Below are positions 37,779 to 47,025 of a stretch of DNA of 64,000 nucleotides, piece after piece; positions within the stretch are counted from its first letter, which is position 1; each line of letters opens with the position of its first letter. The position numbers were made by a program, and so were the translations under genes. The notes under the pieces are model-generated. The model had not been told where the DNA came from. It saw only the letters and a program-made list of their open reading frames with translations, and did not search any database. Location of the stretch: the NCBI GenBank assembly GCA_027475525.1, contig JAMWFC010000049.1:5750947-5814946 (forward strand), in the 5' to 3' direction. This DNA is from Macrolepiota albuminosa (lineage: Eukaryota; Basidiomycota; Agaricomycetes; Agaricales; Agaricaceae).

Positions 37779-37795
37779 TGGAGCCCACCGCGAGG
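37779..37795 (+). promoter_or_regulatory. Primer-binding site of element C
   Basis: TGGAGCCCACCGCGAGG, three bases after the LTR. The complementary tRNA 3' end would be ...GGUGGGCUCCA. Confidence 0.75.
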
Positions 37796-38155
37796 GATCT
37801 CTAGGGCAGAATTCCGCCAGAAACCCGTCTCCAGCGTAGGCGCCGCCTGCTAGACCAGTCGGCAGAAGGCATAGCTCCTTCCCACCCATCAACTCCACAA
37901 CCACCTGGTGCCTTACCGGGTCTCTCTCTAGCCCAGGAACTACAGAACGCCACTGTAGACGCTTTTCCTGATCTCTTCCCGCACTCCCTCGATTATAGTG
38001 CCGACGACCCCTTAGCGTCGCCCTTTACCGTACCGCAACCAATCACCCCCATTACTCCGCTAACGCCTCTTTCACAACTCATTTCTCTTACCCCGTCGCC
38101 AATTTCTAGAACTCCTTCCCCACTACCGCTAACCGAACTCGCCAACACAGTCGCT

Positions 38156-40468
38156 ATGGAACAACAAGTCCAACGCATGCCGCCACGCAACCACTTCTCG
38201 GCACCGAAATGGGACGAGACCAAGCCACGGGAGCTCTCCCAGTATTTCAAAGAGTTGGAGTATCTATTCAGAGATTGTAACATTACCGACCACACGCAGA
38301 TGAAGGAGTACGCGGCAAGATACGTATTGTATGACACGGCAGAGACGTGGACAGGTCTTACTGAGTTTGCCGCCTTTGTCCCTGCCGCACCGCCAGCTCC
38401 AGCTCAAGGCGCTTCGTATGAGGACTGGAAGACGGCAGTTATCCAGCTGTACCCTGGCGCCGAGGAGGCTACCCGATACACGGTAAACGAGTTACAGAAA
38501 CTAGTACAGGAATCTTTCGACAGTGGCACATCGTCGCTTGGCGCATTCTCTACATATTACCGCGAGTTCCAGAAAGTCGCTAGGTGGCTTCTGCAGAACG
38601 GCAAGCTCTATATTAACGAGGAGCGTCGCCTGTTCCAGCAAGGCATCCCGACTTCGCTTTGGACTCGTATTGCTCGTCGCCTAGAGATAGTTCATCAGGC
38701 TCATCACCCAGACGAGCCCTATAACGTTGCCGACGTCTTTGAAGCTGGTAAATGGGTTCTCAAGGGAACGGACACTGGCGTTGGACTGCAGCGCGCTAGG
38801 ACGAGCCCACCACCTGAGCGAACTAACGGTATCATTCCCATCCCGCCTCCTGTTGCCGACTTCGTTAAGAAAGAAGAACTCAACGCTGCTATTACCGCCG
38901 CTGTCGCTTCCGCAATGACTCGTATTGAAACCATGATTACCACCAACCTCACTTCTAACCGACCCGCTAACGTACCCGCACCTGGCCCTTGCCACTTCTG
39001 TGGGGAAATTGGCCACACCATGACTAGAGGACGCTGCGCTACCCTCGAGAATTACGTTCGCCAAGGTAGAATTCGACGAGCTATCGACGGCAAGATAGTC
39101 CTCACCACTGGCGCCACCATCCCCAACTACCCAGACAAGAAGTCCTTCCAGGAGCGAGTTGATGAGTGGCATAGGCGCAATCCAGGACAAATCGTTACCG
39201 GCACGCTATCTGGCAACGCCAACCCCGACCCCGAACAGGCGACCCAACAGCAGATGATTCACGAGGTCCTACATTTTGACAGCGTTGGCGACCACCCTAC
39301 TTTCTCGCGGGAAGAGCGTATCGCCAAGCTCCAACAGGAGTTGGATTCGCTAAAGAACCAGGTCTTTGATGGGGTTGAAGTTAAGCAGCCTAAACAACCT
39401 CTTAAAGGATACAAGCCGATGCCTCCCGCTAGCAAGTTACCGACACCTGCTCCTGCCGCACCTCCTGCCACTGCCCCTGCTCCTGCCTCAGAACCATCGT
39501 CGACCGCTACCGCTCCCGAACCGCCTTTGCCGCCTCTCCATCCCTACTCAGGGATTCCCGACCGTTATCATGCTCCCGCACAACGAAACTTTGCCGCTCC
39601 CGAGAAACGTCCCGAGGGTGGCTACCGACCTACTGCGCCAATTTTCGACATCGAGAAATCCAACCACGTCTTTAACCGTATCATGAAAACCCACGTCACC
39701 TTGTCAGTAGAAGAACTTTGCAGTATTGCTCCAGACGTCCGCAACCAAGTCAAGACGGCAGTCACTCCCCGACGACCCTTGGCGACAGCCGTTGCCGAGG
39801 TTGATGAACTCGACGACGCGCTTCCTGGTTTTTCTGTTACCATTGACCCTGCCGACACCGATGAACCTCTTGCCGACACCATCGCTAACGCTACCTCTGT
39901 GGATCCAGTGGAGACCTACCTTAGGTCGGTAGACCATGGAGAAGACCCAGCAATCCTTACCGTCGCCCAAGAATCGCACGCTATCCGCTCGGTAGCGCTA
40001 ACCGTAGACAACAAGCACGAAGTAGAGGCAATCGTGGATAGCGGGTCTCAGATTATTTCTATGGCAGCAGAAGTCGCTAACGATCTAGGCCTCATTTACG
40101 ACCCTACCGTTATACTAAACATGCAGAGTGCTAACGGCACAGTAGACCGATCCCTAGGCCTCGCCAAGAATGTGCCGTGCACCCTTGGCGACATTACGTT
40201 TTACCTGCAGATACACATCTTACGTTCACCAGCATACGATTTACTTCTTGGCAGACCTTTCGACGTCTTGGCGCGATCAGTCGTCAAGACAGTTACCGAC
40301 GACGAGACGACCCTTACAATTAGCGACCCCAATTCCGGAATCCGACGAACGGTGCCAACGTTCCCTAGGGGACAACAAAAAGGCGCCCGCGCTAAGCCCC
40401 CGGAGTTTACCGACCAACACGCCAACGAGCCTCCACACCGGTGTTTTCACAGACCATCGAGGAGGTGA
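38156..40468 (+). CDS. gag: gag-protease of element C (770 residues)
   Basis: The intact reference gag of this nest. A Pro/Thr-rich open frame precedes the first ATG. Residues 1-230 are a capsid-like helical region (SQYFKELEYLFRDCNITDHT, LGAFSTYYREFQKVARWLLQ). The zinc knuckle begins at about residue 279 (CHFCGEIGHTMTRGRC, spacing CX2CX4HX6C in place of the usual X4 before the last Cys). A coiled-coil-like stretch (REERIAKLQQELDSLKNQVF) and a Pro-rich linker follow. The retropepsin domain has its catalytic Asp at residue 628 (VDSGSQIISM) and LLLGRPFDVL. Here the protease is part of the gag frame, not pol. The gene ends in a 28-nt overlap with pol. Confidence 0.9.
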   Translation: MEQQVQRMPPRNHFSAPKWDETKPRELSQYFKELEYLFRDCNITDHTQMKEYAARYVLYDTAETWTGLTEFAAFVPAAPPAPAQGASYEDWKTAVIQLYPGAEEATRYTVNELQKLVQESFDSGTSSLGAFSTYYREFQKVARWLLQNGKLYINEERRLFQQGIPTSLWTRIARRLEIVHQAHHPDEPYNVADVFEAGKWVLKGTDTGVGLQRARTSPPPERTNGIIPIPPPVADFVKKEELNAAITAAVASAMTRIETMITTNLTSNRPANVPAPGPCHFCGEIGHTMTRGRCATLENYVRQGRIRRAIDGKIVLTTGATIPNYPDKKSFQERVDEWHRRNPGQIVTGTLSGNANPDPEQATQQQMIHEVLHFDSVGDHPTFSREERIAKLQQELDSLKNQVFDGVEVKQPKQPLKGYKPMPPASKLPTPAPAAPPATAPAPASEPSSTATAPEPPLPPLHPYSGIPDRYHAPAQRNFAAPEKRPEGGYRPTAPIFDIEKSNHVFNRIMKTHVTLSVEELCSIAPDVRNQVKTAVTPRRPLATAVAEVDELDDALPGFSVTIDPADTDEPLADTIANATSVDPVETYLRSVDHGEDPAILTVAQESHAIRSVALTVDNKHEVEAIVDSGSQIISMAAEVANDLGLIYDPTVILNMQSANGTVDRSLGLAKNVPCTLGDITFYLQIHILRSPAYDLLLGRPFDVLARSVVKTVTDDETTLTISDPNSGIRRTVPTFPRGQQKGARAKPPEFTDQHANEPPHRCFHRPSRR

Positions 40469-43400
40469 TTGGCGACGATCACGGAGATGTGGCGCTAACG
40501 CTGGAATATGACCATTCAACTGGTCTTGTAAATATTTTGTCTACCGCATATCTTGACGAAGAAGTTTTACTTTCCTCGACCGTTACCGACGCTGAGCTTT
40601 CTCAGAAAAACCCAGATATTACCGACTCAGCTCTAGCGTACTTATATCTTACCGCCTCTGAATCGTTTCAAAAAATAGCGTCTACCGATACCTATCTCAC
40701 TACTCTTCCCGGAGCCTCGTCTCCTGCCGTTCTTGGACTTGCCGCCCCTCAGGCTACAGTTCCCCTTTCCACCTCTGTGTATAACCAAGCTAACGCTCCC
40801 AAAAGGAAAGGGGTACAAGTTAAAAAGAAATATAAGCCAGTTGCGCTTAAAACAAAACCAATCGCTACGCACTCTCCCGAGACGTTTAGAATCGAGCGCC
40901 AGATCATTGGCGACCCTCTTGCCGACATACCGACCTTGTCACCAAATCCGCCACCCTTTCAGCCCACAGGACGTTTTACCGAGGAACGCCAGCAGCAGTT
41001 CGCCAAGGAGCACGACACAGGATTTTTGACCAAAGATGAGTTAAATGTCCTTACCGATCTTGTCGCTAAGCAGGATAAAGCCTTTGCTTGGGAGGACTCA
41101 GAACGCGGCAGCCTCCGCACAGACTTCTTCCCGCCTGTCGTCATCCCGACCATTCCTCACGTACCGTGGACTGAGCACAACCGACCGCTACCGCCTGGGA
41201 TCGAGGCCGAGGTCTGCCAGATCATTAGGACCAAGATACAGGCTGGCGTCTACGAGCCCTCTAATAGTTCTTACCGCTCCCGTTGGTTCTGTGTTCTCAA
41301 AAAGAACGGCAATCTACGCATAGTTCACAGTCTTGAGCCGCTGAATAGAGTAACCATACGACACTCTGGCGTACCGCCTTTCCCTGACCACTTTGCCGAG
41401 TCCTTTGCCGGGCGTATCTGTGGCGCCACCCTTGATCTTTACGTTGGCTACGATGAACGCTTAATACACCCATCTTCCCGTGACCTCACCACCTTTCAAA
41501 CTCCGTTTGGCGCACTACGCCTAGTCACCTTGCCGATGGGCTGGACAAACTCAGTCCCTATATTCCATGACGACATCACATTCATCCTCCAACCCGAGAT
41601 ACCGCATAACGTCCTTAGCTTCATCGACGACGTTGGCGTCAAAGGCCCCAAAGACTGGCGACTCGTGAACGGCTTACCGGCGACCCATCCCGACAACTCC
41701 AACATTCGCTTAGCGCTATGGGAGTTTTTCCAGCTGCTCAATCGAGTTCTCCAACGTATGAAGTATAGCGGTGGTACCTTTAGCAGCCACAAACTCCTCC
41801 TTTGCGCGCCAAGGTTCAAGATACTTGGTCACATCTGCACTCCCGACGGTCGCATTCCCGACGAGTCTCGCTTAGCACTCCTAGAGCGCTGGGGTCCTTG
41901 CCGCGACTTATCTGAAGTCCGCGCCTTTCTCGGTACTGTTGGCGTTCTTAGAATATTCGTCAAGAACTTTGCCCATCGTGCACACGCCCTTAACCGACTC
42001 ACCCGCGCTAACGAGCCCTTCGAATTTGGGCCAGACCAGGTCACTGCCCAACGCGACTTAGTAAAAGCTCTGCAGGACGCCAAGCCCCTAGTCCCCATCG
42101 ATTATACCTCTGCCGACCCTGTTATCTTGGCGGTGGACACCTCGTACATTGCCGTTGGCTACTTCTTGTGCCAATGCCTTAGCGACAATTGGAAACAGCG
42201 ACGCTACAACCGCTTTGGGTCTATCACGCTAAACGACAGAGAATCTCGTTACAGCCAGCCTAAGCTAGAGCTCTATGGACTCTTCAAAGCCTTCCGGTCG
42301 CTAAAGATGTATTTGATTGGCGTGCGCAACCTTATTGTTGAAGTCGACGCTAGGTACATCAAAGGCATGCTGCAGAATCCCGATATCCAGCCATCTGCTA
42401 GCATGAACCGGTGGGTAGTCGCCATCCTCATGTTTCACTTTGAGTTGGTACACGTCAAGAGCTCTTTCCACGGCCCAGATGGACTTTCTAGGCGACCACG
42501 GCAGCCTGGCGACCCGGTAGTGGACCCTCAGGCTGATAGCGATTTCGAGGACTGGATCGACCGACTACATGGTTTCGTGCACCTCATACAACAACCGATT
42601 CCCCTACTACGACGGCAACAGCCTACCAGCATATTTTTGCATCCCATTGTCCCTTACCGCCCCGAGACCTTTAGCGCACCCCTCACATTCTACACGGCAA
42701 GCATCCTTGGACAAGACTTGCCTCCAGTAAAAGTCGTACAGGAACCCCAGTCGCTAAGAGAAGACAGCAGAAACCTGACCTACGATGCCGTCCCCCGATC
42801 CGCCAAGGCAAAGGCGGAAGACAGTCGCTTGTTACTAGTCGACCAATGGATACAAGACCTTAAGCGACCCCCAGACCTTACCGACGAACAATACGCTACC
42901 TTTATCCGATACGCTACCCACTTCTTCTTTACCGACAACCGACTTTGGCGACGAAATCGAGATGGCGCTCACAAGCTGATCATCAAGCCAGAAGGTCGCT
43001 TACGAGTCTTGCGCGCTATGCATGACGAGCTAGGACATAGAGGTCTGTACGCTACCCGAGCTTCTCTGCTAGAACGATTTTGGTGGCCACACGCTAGCGC
43101 CGACATCGCCTGGTACATCAGGACCTGCCACCTCTGCCAAATCCAACAGACACGCCAAGTGCTCATACCGCCAACCGTTGCAACGCCAGCTCCCCTCTTC
43201 AGCAAAATCTACGTCGACACCATGCACATGCCCAAATCTGGTCGCTACAAGTACATCATTCAAGGTCGTTGCTCGCTAATCCACTGGCCTGAATTTCGAA
43301 TGCTCCAAAGAGAAAATACCGAGGCGGTCGCCAAGTGGCTATTTGAGGACGTCATCTGCCGTTGGGGAGCGCTAAGAGAAATCGTCACGGATAATGGTGC

Positions 43401-44190
43401 GCCCATCATCAAAGCGCTAACTTACCTCGCCAAGAAATACAATATTCACCACATTCGAGTATCTGGCTATAACAAGCGCGCCAATGGCCTGGTAGAGAGA
43501 CCCCACTTTGACGTTCGGCAAGCACTCTTCAAGGCAGTCGATGGCGACGAGTCTCGTTGGAGCGAAGCGACCTATTCAGTGTTCTGGTCGGAAAGAGTTA
43601 CTATTCGTAAGCGCATGGGTTGCTCTCCCTATTACGCGGCTACTGGCACCCATCCTTTACTCCCTGCCGACATCATAGAAGCAACCTACCTTCAGCCAGC
43701 TCCCAACAGCATCTTAGCGACTACCGATCTTATCGCCAGACGAGCTATTGATCTCCAGCGAAGGAAAGAAGATTTAGAGCGACTCCACGAGGTAGTCTTT
43801 AGCGCACGTCGCCAAGCAGCATTACGATTCGAGACTGAGCATAGCGCTACCATCAAAGATTACGACTTCCCGAGAGGAGCGCTAGTGCTCATGCGCAACT
43901 CCAAAATCGAAACTTCATACAATAAGAAAATGCGCCCTCGCTATCTAGGACCTTTGGTAGTTATCTCTTGTAACCGTGGAGGCGCTTACGTGCTCTGTGA
44001 ATTAGATGGTTCAGTGCTACATCGACCTGTTGCCGCTTTTCGCCTATTACCGTATCTTGCCAGGGAACAAATCGACTTGCCGCTTGAGGCGCTAGATATC
44101 GACACCGCCAAGCTGAGAGAACTTGAAGAAACCGAACTATTGGACGATGATGACTTGCCGACTTTAGTTGAAGAAGAAGAAATTGACTAG
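40441..44190 (+). CDS. pol: pol of element C (RT, RNase H, integrase; 1249 residues)
   Basis: An uninterrupted frame, -1 relative to gag, with no ATG near its start, so expression by -1 frameshifting in the overlap (conserved TGTTTTC) is likely. Reverse transcriptase reads WFCVLKKNGNLRIVHSLEPL, PMGWTNSVPIFHDDI and FIDD (first Asp at residue 396). RNase H has the first Asp at about 566 (VDTSYIAVGYF), then ELYGLFKAFRSLKMYL and FHGPDGLSRRP. The integrase has an HHCC domain from His 861 (HDELGHRG...CHLCQ) and a DDE core with Asp 926 (VDTMHMPKSG), Asp 984 (TDNGAP) and Glu 1019 (GLVERPHFD). The C-terminus has a RYLGPLVVI module similar to GPY/F and ends in an acidic tail. No chromodomain is visible. 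The D-E spacing is 34 residues; 35 is usual. Confidence 0.92.
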   Translation: MFSQTIEEVIGDDHGDVALTLEYDHSTGLVNILSTAYLDEEVLLSSTVTDAELSQKNPDITDSALAYLYLTASESFQKIASTDTYLTTLPGASSPAVLGLAAPQATVPLSTSVYNQANAPKRKGVQVKKKYKPVALKTKPIATHSPETFRIERQIIGDPLADIPTLSPNPPPFQPTGRFTEERQQQFAKEHDTGFLTKDELNVLTDLVAKQDKAFAWEDSERGSLRTDFFPPVVIPTIPHVPWTEHNRPLPPGIEAEVCQIIRTKIQAGVYEPSNSSYRSRWFCVLKKNGNLRIVHSLEPLNRVTIRHSGVPPFPDHFAESFAGRICGATLDLYVGYDERLIHPSSRDLTTFQTPFGALRLVTLPMGWTNSVPIFHDDITFILQPEIPHNVLSFIDDVGVKGPKDWRLVNGLPATHPDNSNIRLALWEFFQLLNRVLQRMKYSGGTFSSHKLLLCAPRFKILGHICTPDGRIPDESRLALLERWGPCRDLSEVRAFLGTVGVLRIFVKNFAHRAHALNRLTRANEPFEFGPDQVTAQRDLVKALQDAKPLVPIDYTSADPVILAVDTSYIAVGYFLCQCLSDNWKQRRYNRFGSITLNDRESRYSQPKLELYGLFKAFRSLKMYLIGVRNLIVEVDARYIKGMLQNPDIQPSASMNRWVVAILMFHFELVHVKSSFHGPDGLSRRPRQPGDPVVDPQADSDFEDWIDRLHGFVHLIQQPIPLLRRQQPTSIFLHPIVPYRPETFSAPLTFYTASILGQDLPPVKVVQEPQSLREDSRNLTYDAVPRSAKAKAEDSRLLLVDQWIQDLKRPPDLTDEQYATFIRYATHFFFTDNRLWRRNRDGAHKLIIKPEGRLRVLRAMHDELGHRGLYATRASLLERFWWPHASADIAWYIRTCHLCQIQQTRQVLIPPTVATPAPLFSKIYVDTMHMPKSGRYKYIIQGRCSLIHWPEFRMLQRENTEAVAKWLFEDVICRWGALREIVTDNGAPIIKALTYLAKKYNIHHIRVSGYNKRANGLVERPHFDVRQALFKAVDGDESRWSEATYSVFWSERVTIRKRMGCSPYYAATGTHPLLPADIIEATYLQPAPNSILATTDLIARRAIDLQRRKEDLERLHEVVFSARRQAALRFETEHSATIKDYDFPRGALVLMRNSKIETSYNKKMRPRYLGPLVVISCNRGGAYVLCELDGSVLHRPVAAFRLLPYLAREQIDLPLEALDIDTAKLRELEETELLDDDDLPTLVEEEEID

Positions 44191-44619
44191 AAAAGAATAT
44201 ATTGATAAGCTCTCATTTTTCTATTACTTACTTTACTTATCTTTCTTGCCGCTACTTATTATACTATATTCAACAGACATTCCTTACGTAGTTAAGCCGC
44301 AGCGCTAGCGTGTCGCCAACGCTTAGCGCCATGCGCAACTCTCGCCAAGGGTTTTTCGCTATGATGATCTACTGAGCGTTTCCCTTTTCTTCAAAAATTT
44401 GTCTAAGTCCCTCTCATACTACTCCTATCGCTAAAAACCCTATCTTAGAATGCTTGCCGCTTGCTTTCTCTTTACTTTACTTTCTTGGCTCCATGCTGTT
44501 GCGCTAACTCAGATTACGGGACTCAATTCTTCCACTCGGCAAAGAAACAGGCAATTTATATAAATCGAGTCGGTAACAAACAAAATATATACACGACGGC
44601 CTATCTACTCTAAGGTCCG
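44191..44619. other. Spacer between pol and the antisense gene of C
   Basis: The convergent 3' ends of pol (plus) and the antisense gene (minus) flank this stretch. No coding frame is recognised. It is homologous to the corresponding spacer in A and rich in TRSCG/CGSYA words. Confidence 0.6.
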
Positions 44620-46856
44620 TCAATTTTCGCTATCGGTGAGCGGCAGGGAGTCGTCGAAGGGTAGGAGATCGCCAACTTGAACGTGGTTGAGGGCTTGCCA
44701 CTCTAGCGCCTCTTGACAGTCGGCTTGGTATTCCTCGAGGGTCTCCATACTGCGGGTTAAATTGGAGTACCGGAGTCGCGAGGCCATAAATTGTTGCCGA
44801 GCGCGTTTGCGCTCGCGACCCAGTACCGCACGCATACTTGCCGCACGAGCTCCTAGCTGCTCTATAACCTGAGGAGGGTACAGAGCCACCACAGGATAAG
44901 CTAAGTCCTCCCCCAGCCACTCATACGAATCGCCAGTGACTCTTGGCTGAGGCTGGGGGGTCCACGACGAAGACCCACTCGAGCTCATCCAGAGCTGCGT
45001 CGCTAAGTTGCCCTCACTCATCCAGGGGGCGGCAGGCTCCACCGTCGGCAACTCCTGGGACTCGCCAGGAACGTCTCGCAAGGTCTCCTCCAACTCCCCC
45101 TCGGCATCCTCATTGCCGCCCTCTTCCTCCTCGCGGCTTGGCGATCCTTCCCGTTTCTCCTCCTCCTCCGCCAACTCCTGCGCGCCAGCGGGCCCTCCCA
45201 TTACAACGTCTCCTTCATCTCCTGGGGCGCCAGCAGTCGAAACATCGGCAGGCGCGTCTTCAGGCAAGGCGAGAGGGGACAGTAGGCGGCTGGGGCCAGC
45301 CTCACCGCTAACGGGAGGAAGGCGGCTAGCGGCAAGAGCTTCTCCAAGCTCCCTCATCTCCGTGTCCTCAGCAGTTGGAGAGGGGGAGGGCGATTCGATG
45401 CGTACGCGCTTGGCCTTACCCTTGCCCTTGCTTGGGGAGGAGGCCTTGCGCTTTTCTTGGCGCTCGCCAGCGCCGCGCTTGCCGACCGATTCCGATTCAT
45501 CTCCTTGGCGCGTCGGCAGCGCCAAGGAGGACTTGCTGATTTTGGCCGCTCTCCCAGCGGCAACCTCCCTACGTTCCCCCTCGACAAACTCCCTAGCCCG
45601 CTTGACCAAAACCGCCCGGGAAAAGGTCTTCTCGACAAAGGCATCAGGCGCCCCGCCACGCTCACGACTCTTGGCGCCGTCGATTGTGCAAGCACGCTTG
45701 AGAGTGCCGCAGCGGTAACAGGGTTGGGTGCCAGTGGGGAACCAGCAACTTTCTGGGTCGTTATCGGCCCAGCATTTGTCACACTATCCTTGCGTGAACA
45801 AGGACCATACGAAAAAGCTAAGACAGCTTACCGCTCCACGAGACTCTTTAAACTCCTGGCGCGTCGCCAGGGAAGCCGTGCGCTTGTTCTTCATTTCCGG
45901 CAGCTCCACTCCTCCCTCAATACCCTCGTCCATTACGACGTCATCCCGGCGCGGCAAGAGCAAACCCTTTAACTCTTTGTCGTCGAAAGTTGTCTGGCTA
46001 GGGAGCTGGGAGAGAGTCAGCAGAGAGTCGGCAAAGAGTCACTACGGCATACCTCGTATTGAGGGCCCTTCCCCTTGCGAGACTAACAAAAGTCACAGTC
46101 GGTAAGGAGAGACGCCAACACCAGCAAACTTACCTTTTTCTTCAAAGCCTTTCCAGGCTTTGAAGGCGAACCCTGTGTGCCTGCCGGCAGTGTGGGGCTC
46201 TGAACACTGCCGGCGCGAGACCCCTTGCTGGAACCCTCGGCAACGGACTCCTTCTTCTGCTCCTTGGCGAGCTCTGCCCTCGCCACCGCCAAGGAGTGCG
46301 CGGCAGCGGCAGCGGCAGCCTCCTCCTGCTCTTGCTCGATCTGCAATCGAGCAAGAGGCTCCAGTACCTCTTGCTTGCTACGAGGGGATAGTTCAGTCCA
46401 TAGCTAAGGAAGGAAAGGTCAGGAGATACTCACTCGGTTGCCGATGCGCTTACGGTCATCGGCAACGCGCCAGAAAGGATGTCCTCCAGCTCATCTTCGA
46501 TGGTGGGGACAGGGGGAGGCGCCTAGAGAGCAATCAGCTTAGCGACACGCCAGGCAAAAACAACAACTTACAAAGCGGGAGAAGGGCGCTAACCACTCAG
46601 CACCACGATTGTCGACATACCGTGCGCGGCACCACTCCCGCACCTCGATCTCGCGGTCCCACCCAACGCCAAGGACTCTCACCTCATACCACCTCTCCAG
46701 CAACTTCATCACGCCAACCACCAAGTTTTGAGACGCCTCGGCGCCAACGCCCTCGATATGGCGGATGAAGCGGTTGGCCTTAGCGATGTAAGCGTACGCG
46801 GCCTCTTGAGCAGCTTGAGAGGGAACGGGGGGCGGAGTTGGAATACGGAAGGACAT
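44620..46856 (-). CDS. Antisense gene of element C: six-cysteine (Zn2Cys6-like) protein, six exons
   Basis: The best-preserved copy of the antisense gene. Exons (approximate at some borders): 46856-46572 (MSFRIPTPPPVPSQAAQEAA; LLERWYEVRVLGVGWDREIE), 46522-46434 (APPPVPTIEDELEDILSGAL), 46377-46134 (coiled coil and Ala/Ser-rich, LEPLARLQIEQEQEEAAAAA), a short exon near 46085-46053 (SRKGKGPQYE), 46008-45832 (LPSQTTFDDKELKGLLLPRR) and 45786-44620. The last exon starts with CDKCWADNDPESCW then FPTGTQPCYRCGTLKRAC: six Cys spaced CX2CX8CX8CX2CX6C, similar to the fungal Zn2Cys6 cluster but with X8 in place of X6 and few basic residues in the first loop. Then a Lys/Arg-rich stretch (KGKGKAKRVR), a long acidic section and a conserved C-terminal domain (GDSYEWLGEDLAYPVVALYP, LNHVQVGDLLPFDDSL). 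The product is unknown; a nuclear DNA-binding regulator is inferred. Confidence 0.75.
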
Positions 46857-46989
46857 ATTTTTATTTCTGAGCGCCAGGAAAAGATGGGGAGAGGAAACGA
46901 AGTCCAAACTCATGCGCCAGGACTATAAACCAAATCTCAAGAACGCACGGGCCACTTGTCACAAAAACGGTAACAGTAGCCTTATTTGG

Positions 46990-47005
46990 TGACTGAGGAC
47001 AGTCA
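46990..47005. promoter_or_regulatory. Conserved inverted repeat beside the polypurine tract (C)
   Basis: TGACTG-AGGA-CAGTCA, 134 bp upstream of the antisense start codon and 11 bp before the PPT. It is conserved in A and B. Confidence 0.55.
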
Positions 47006-47016
47006 ATTTTTCAGTT

Positions 47017-47025
47017 GGGGGGAGA
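47017..47025 (+). promoter_or_regulatory. Polypurine tract of element C
   Basis: GGGGGGAGA immediately before the 3' LTR. Confidence 0.85.

Noticed and set aside
38681..39190. Long minus-strand frames inside gag of C
   Set aside because: These are mirror frames of a real gene in GC-balanced DNA; the plus-strand frame has gag domains.
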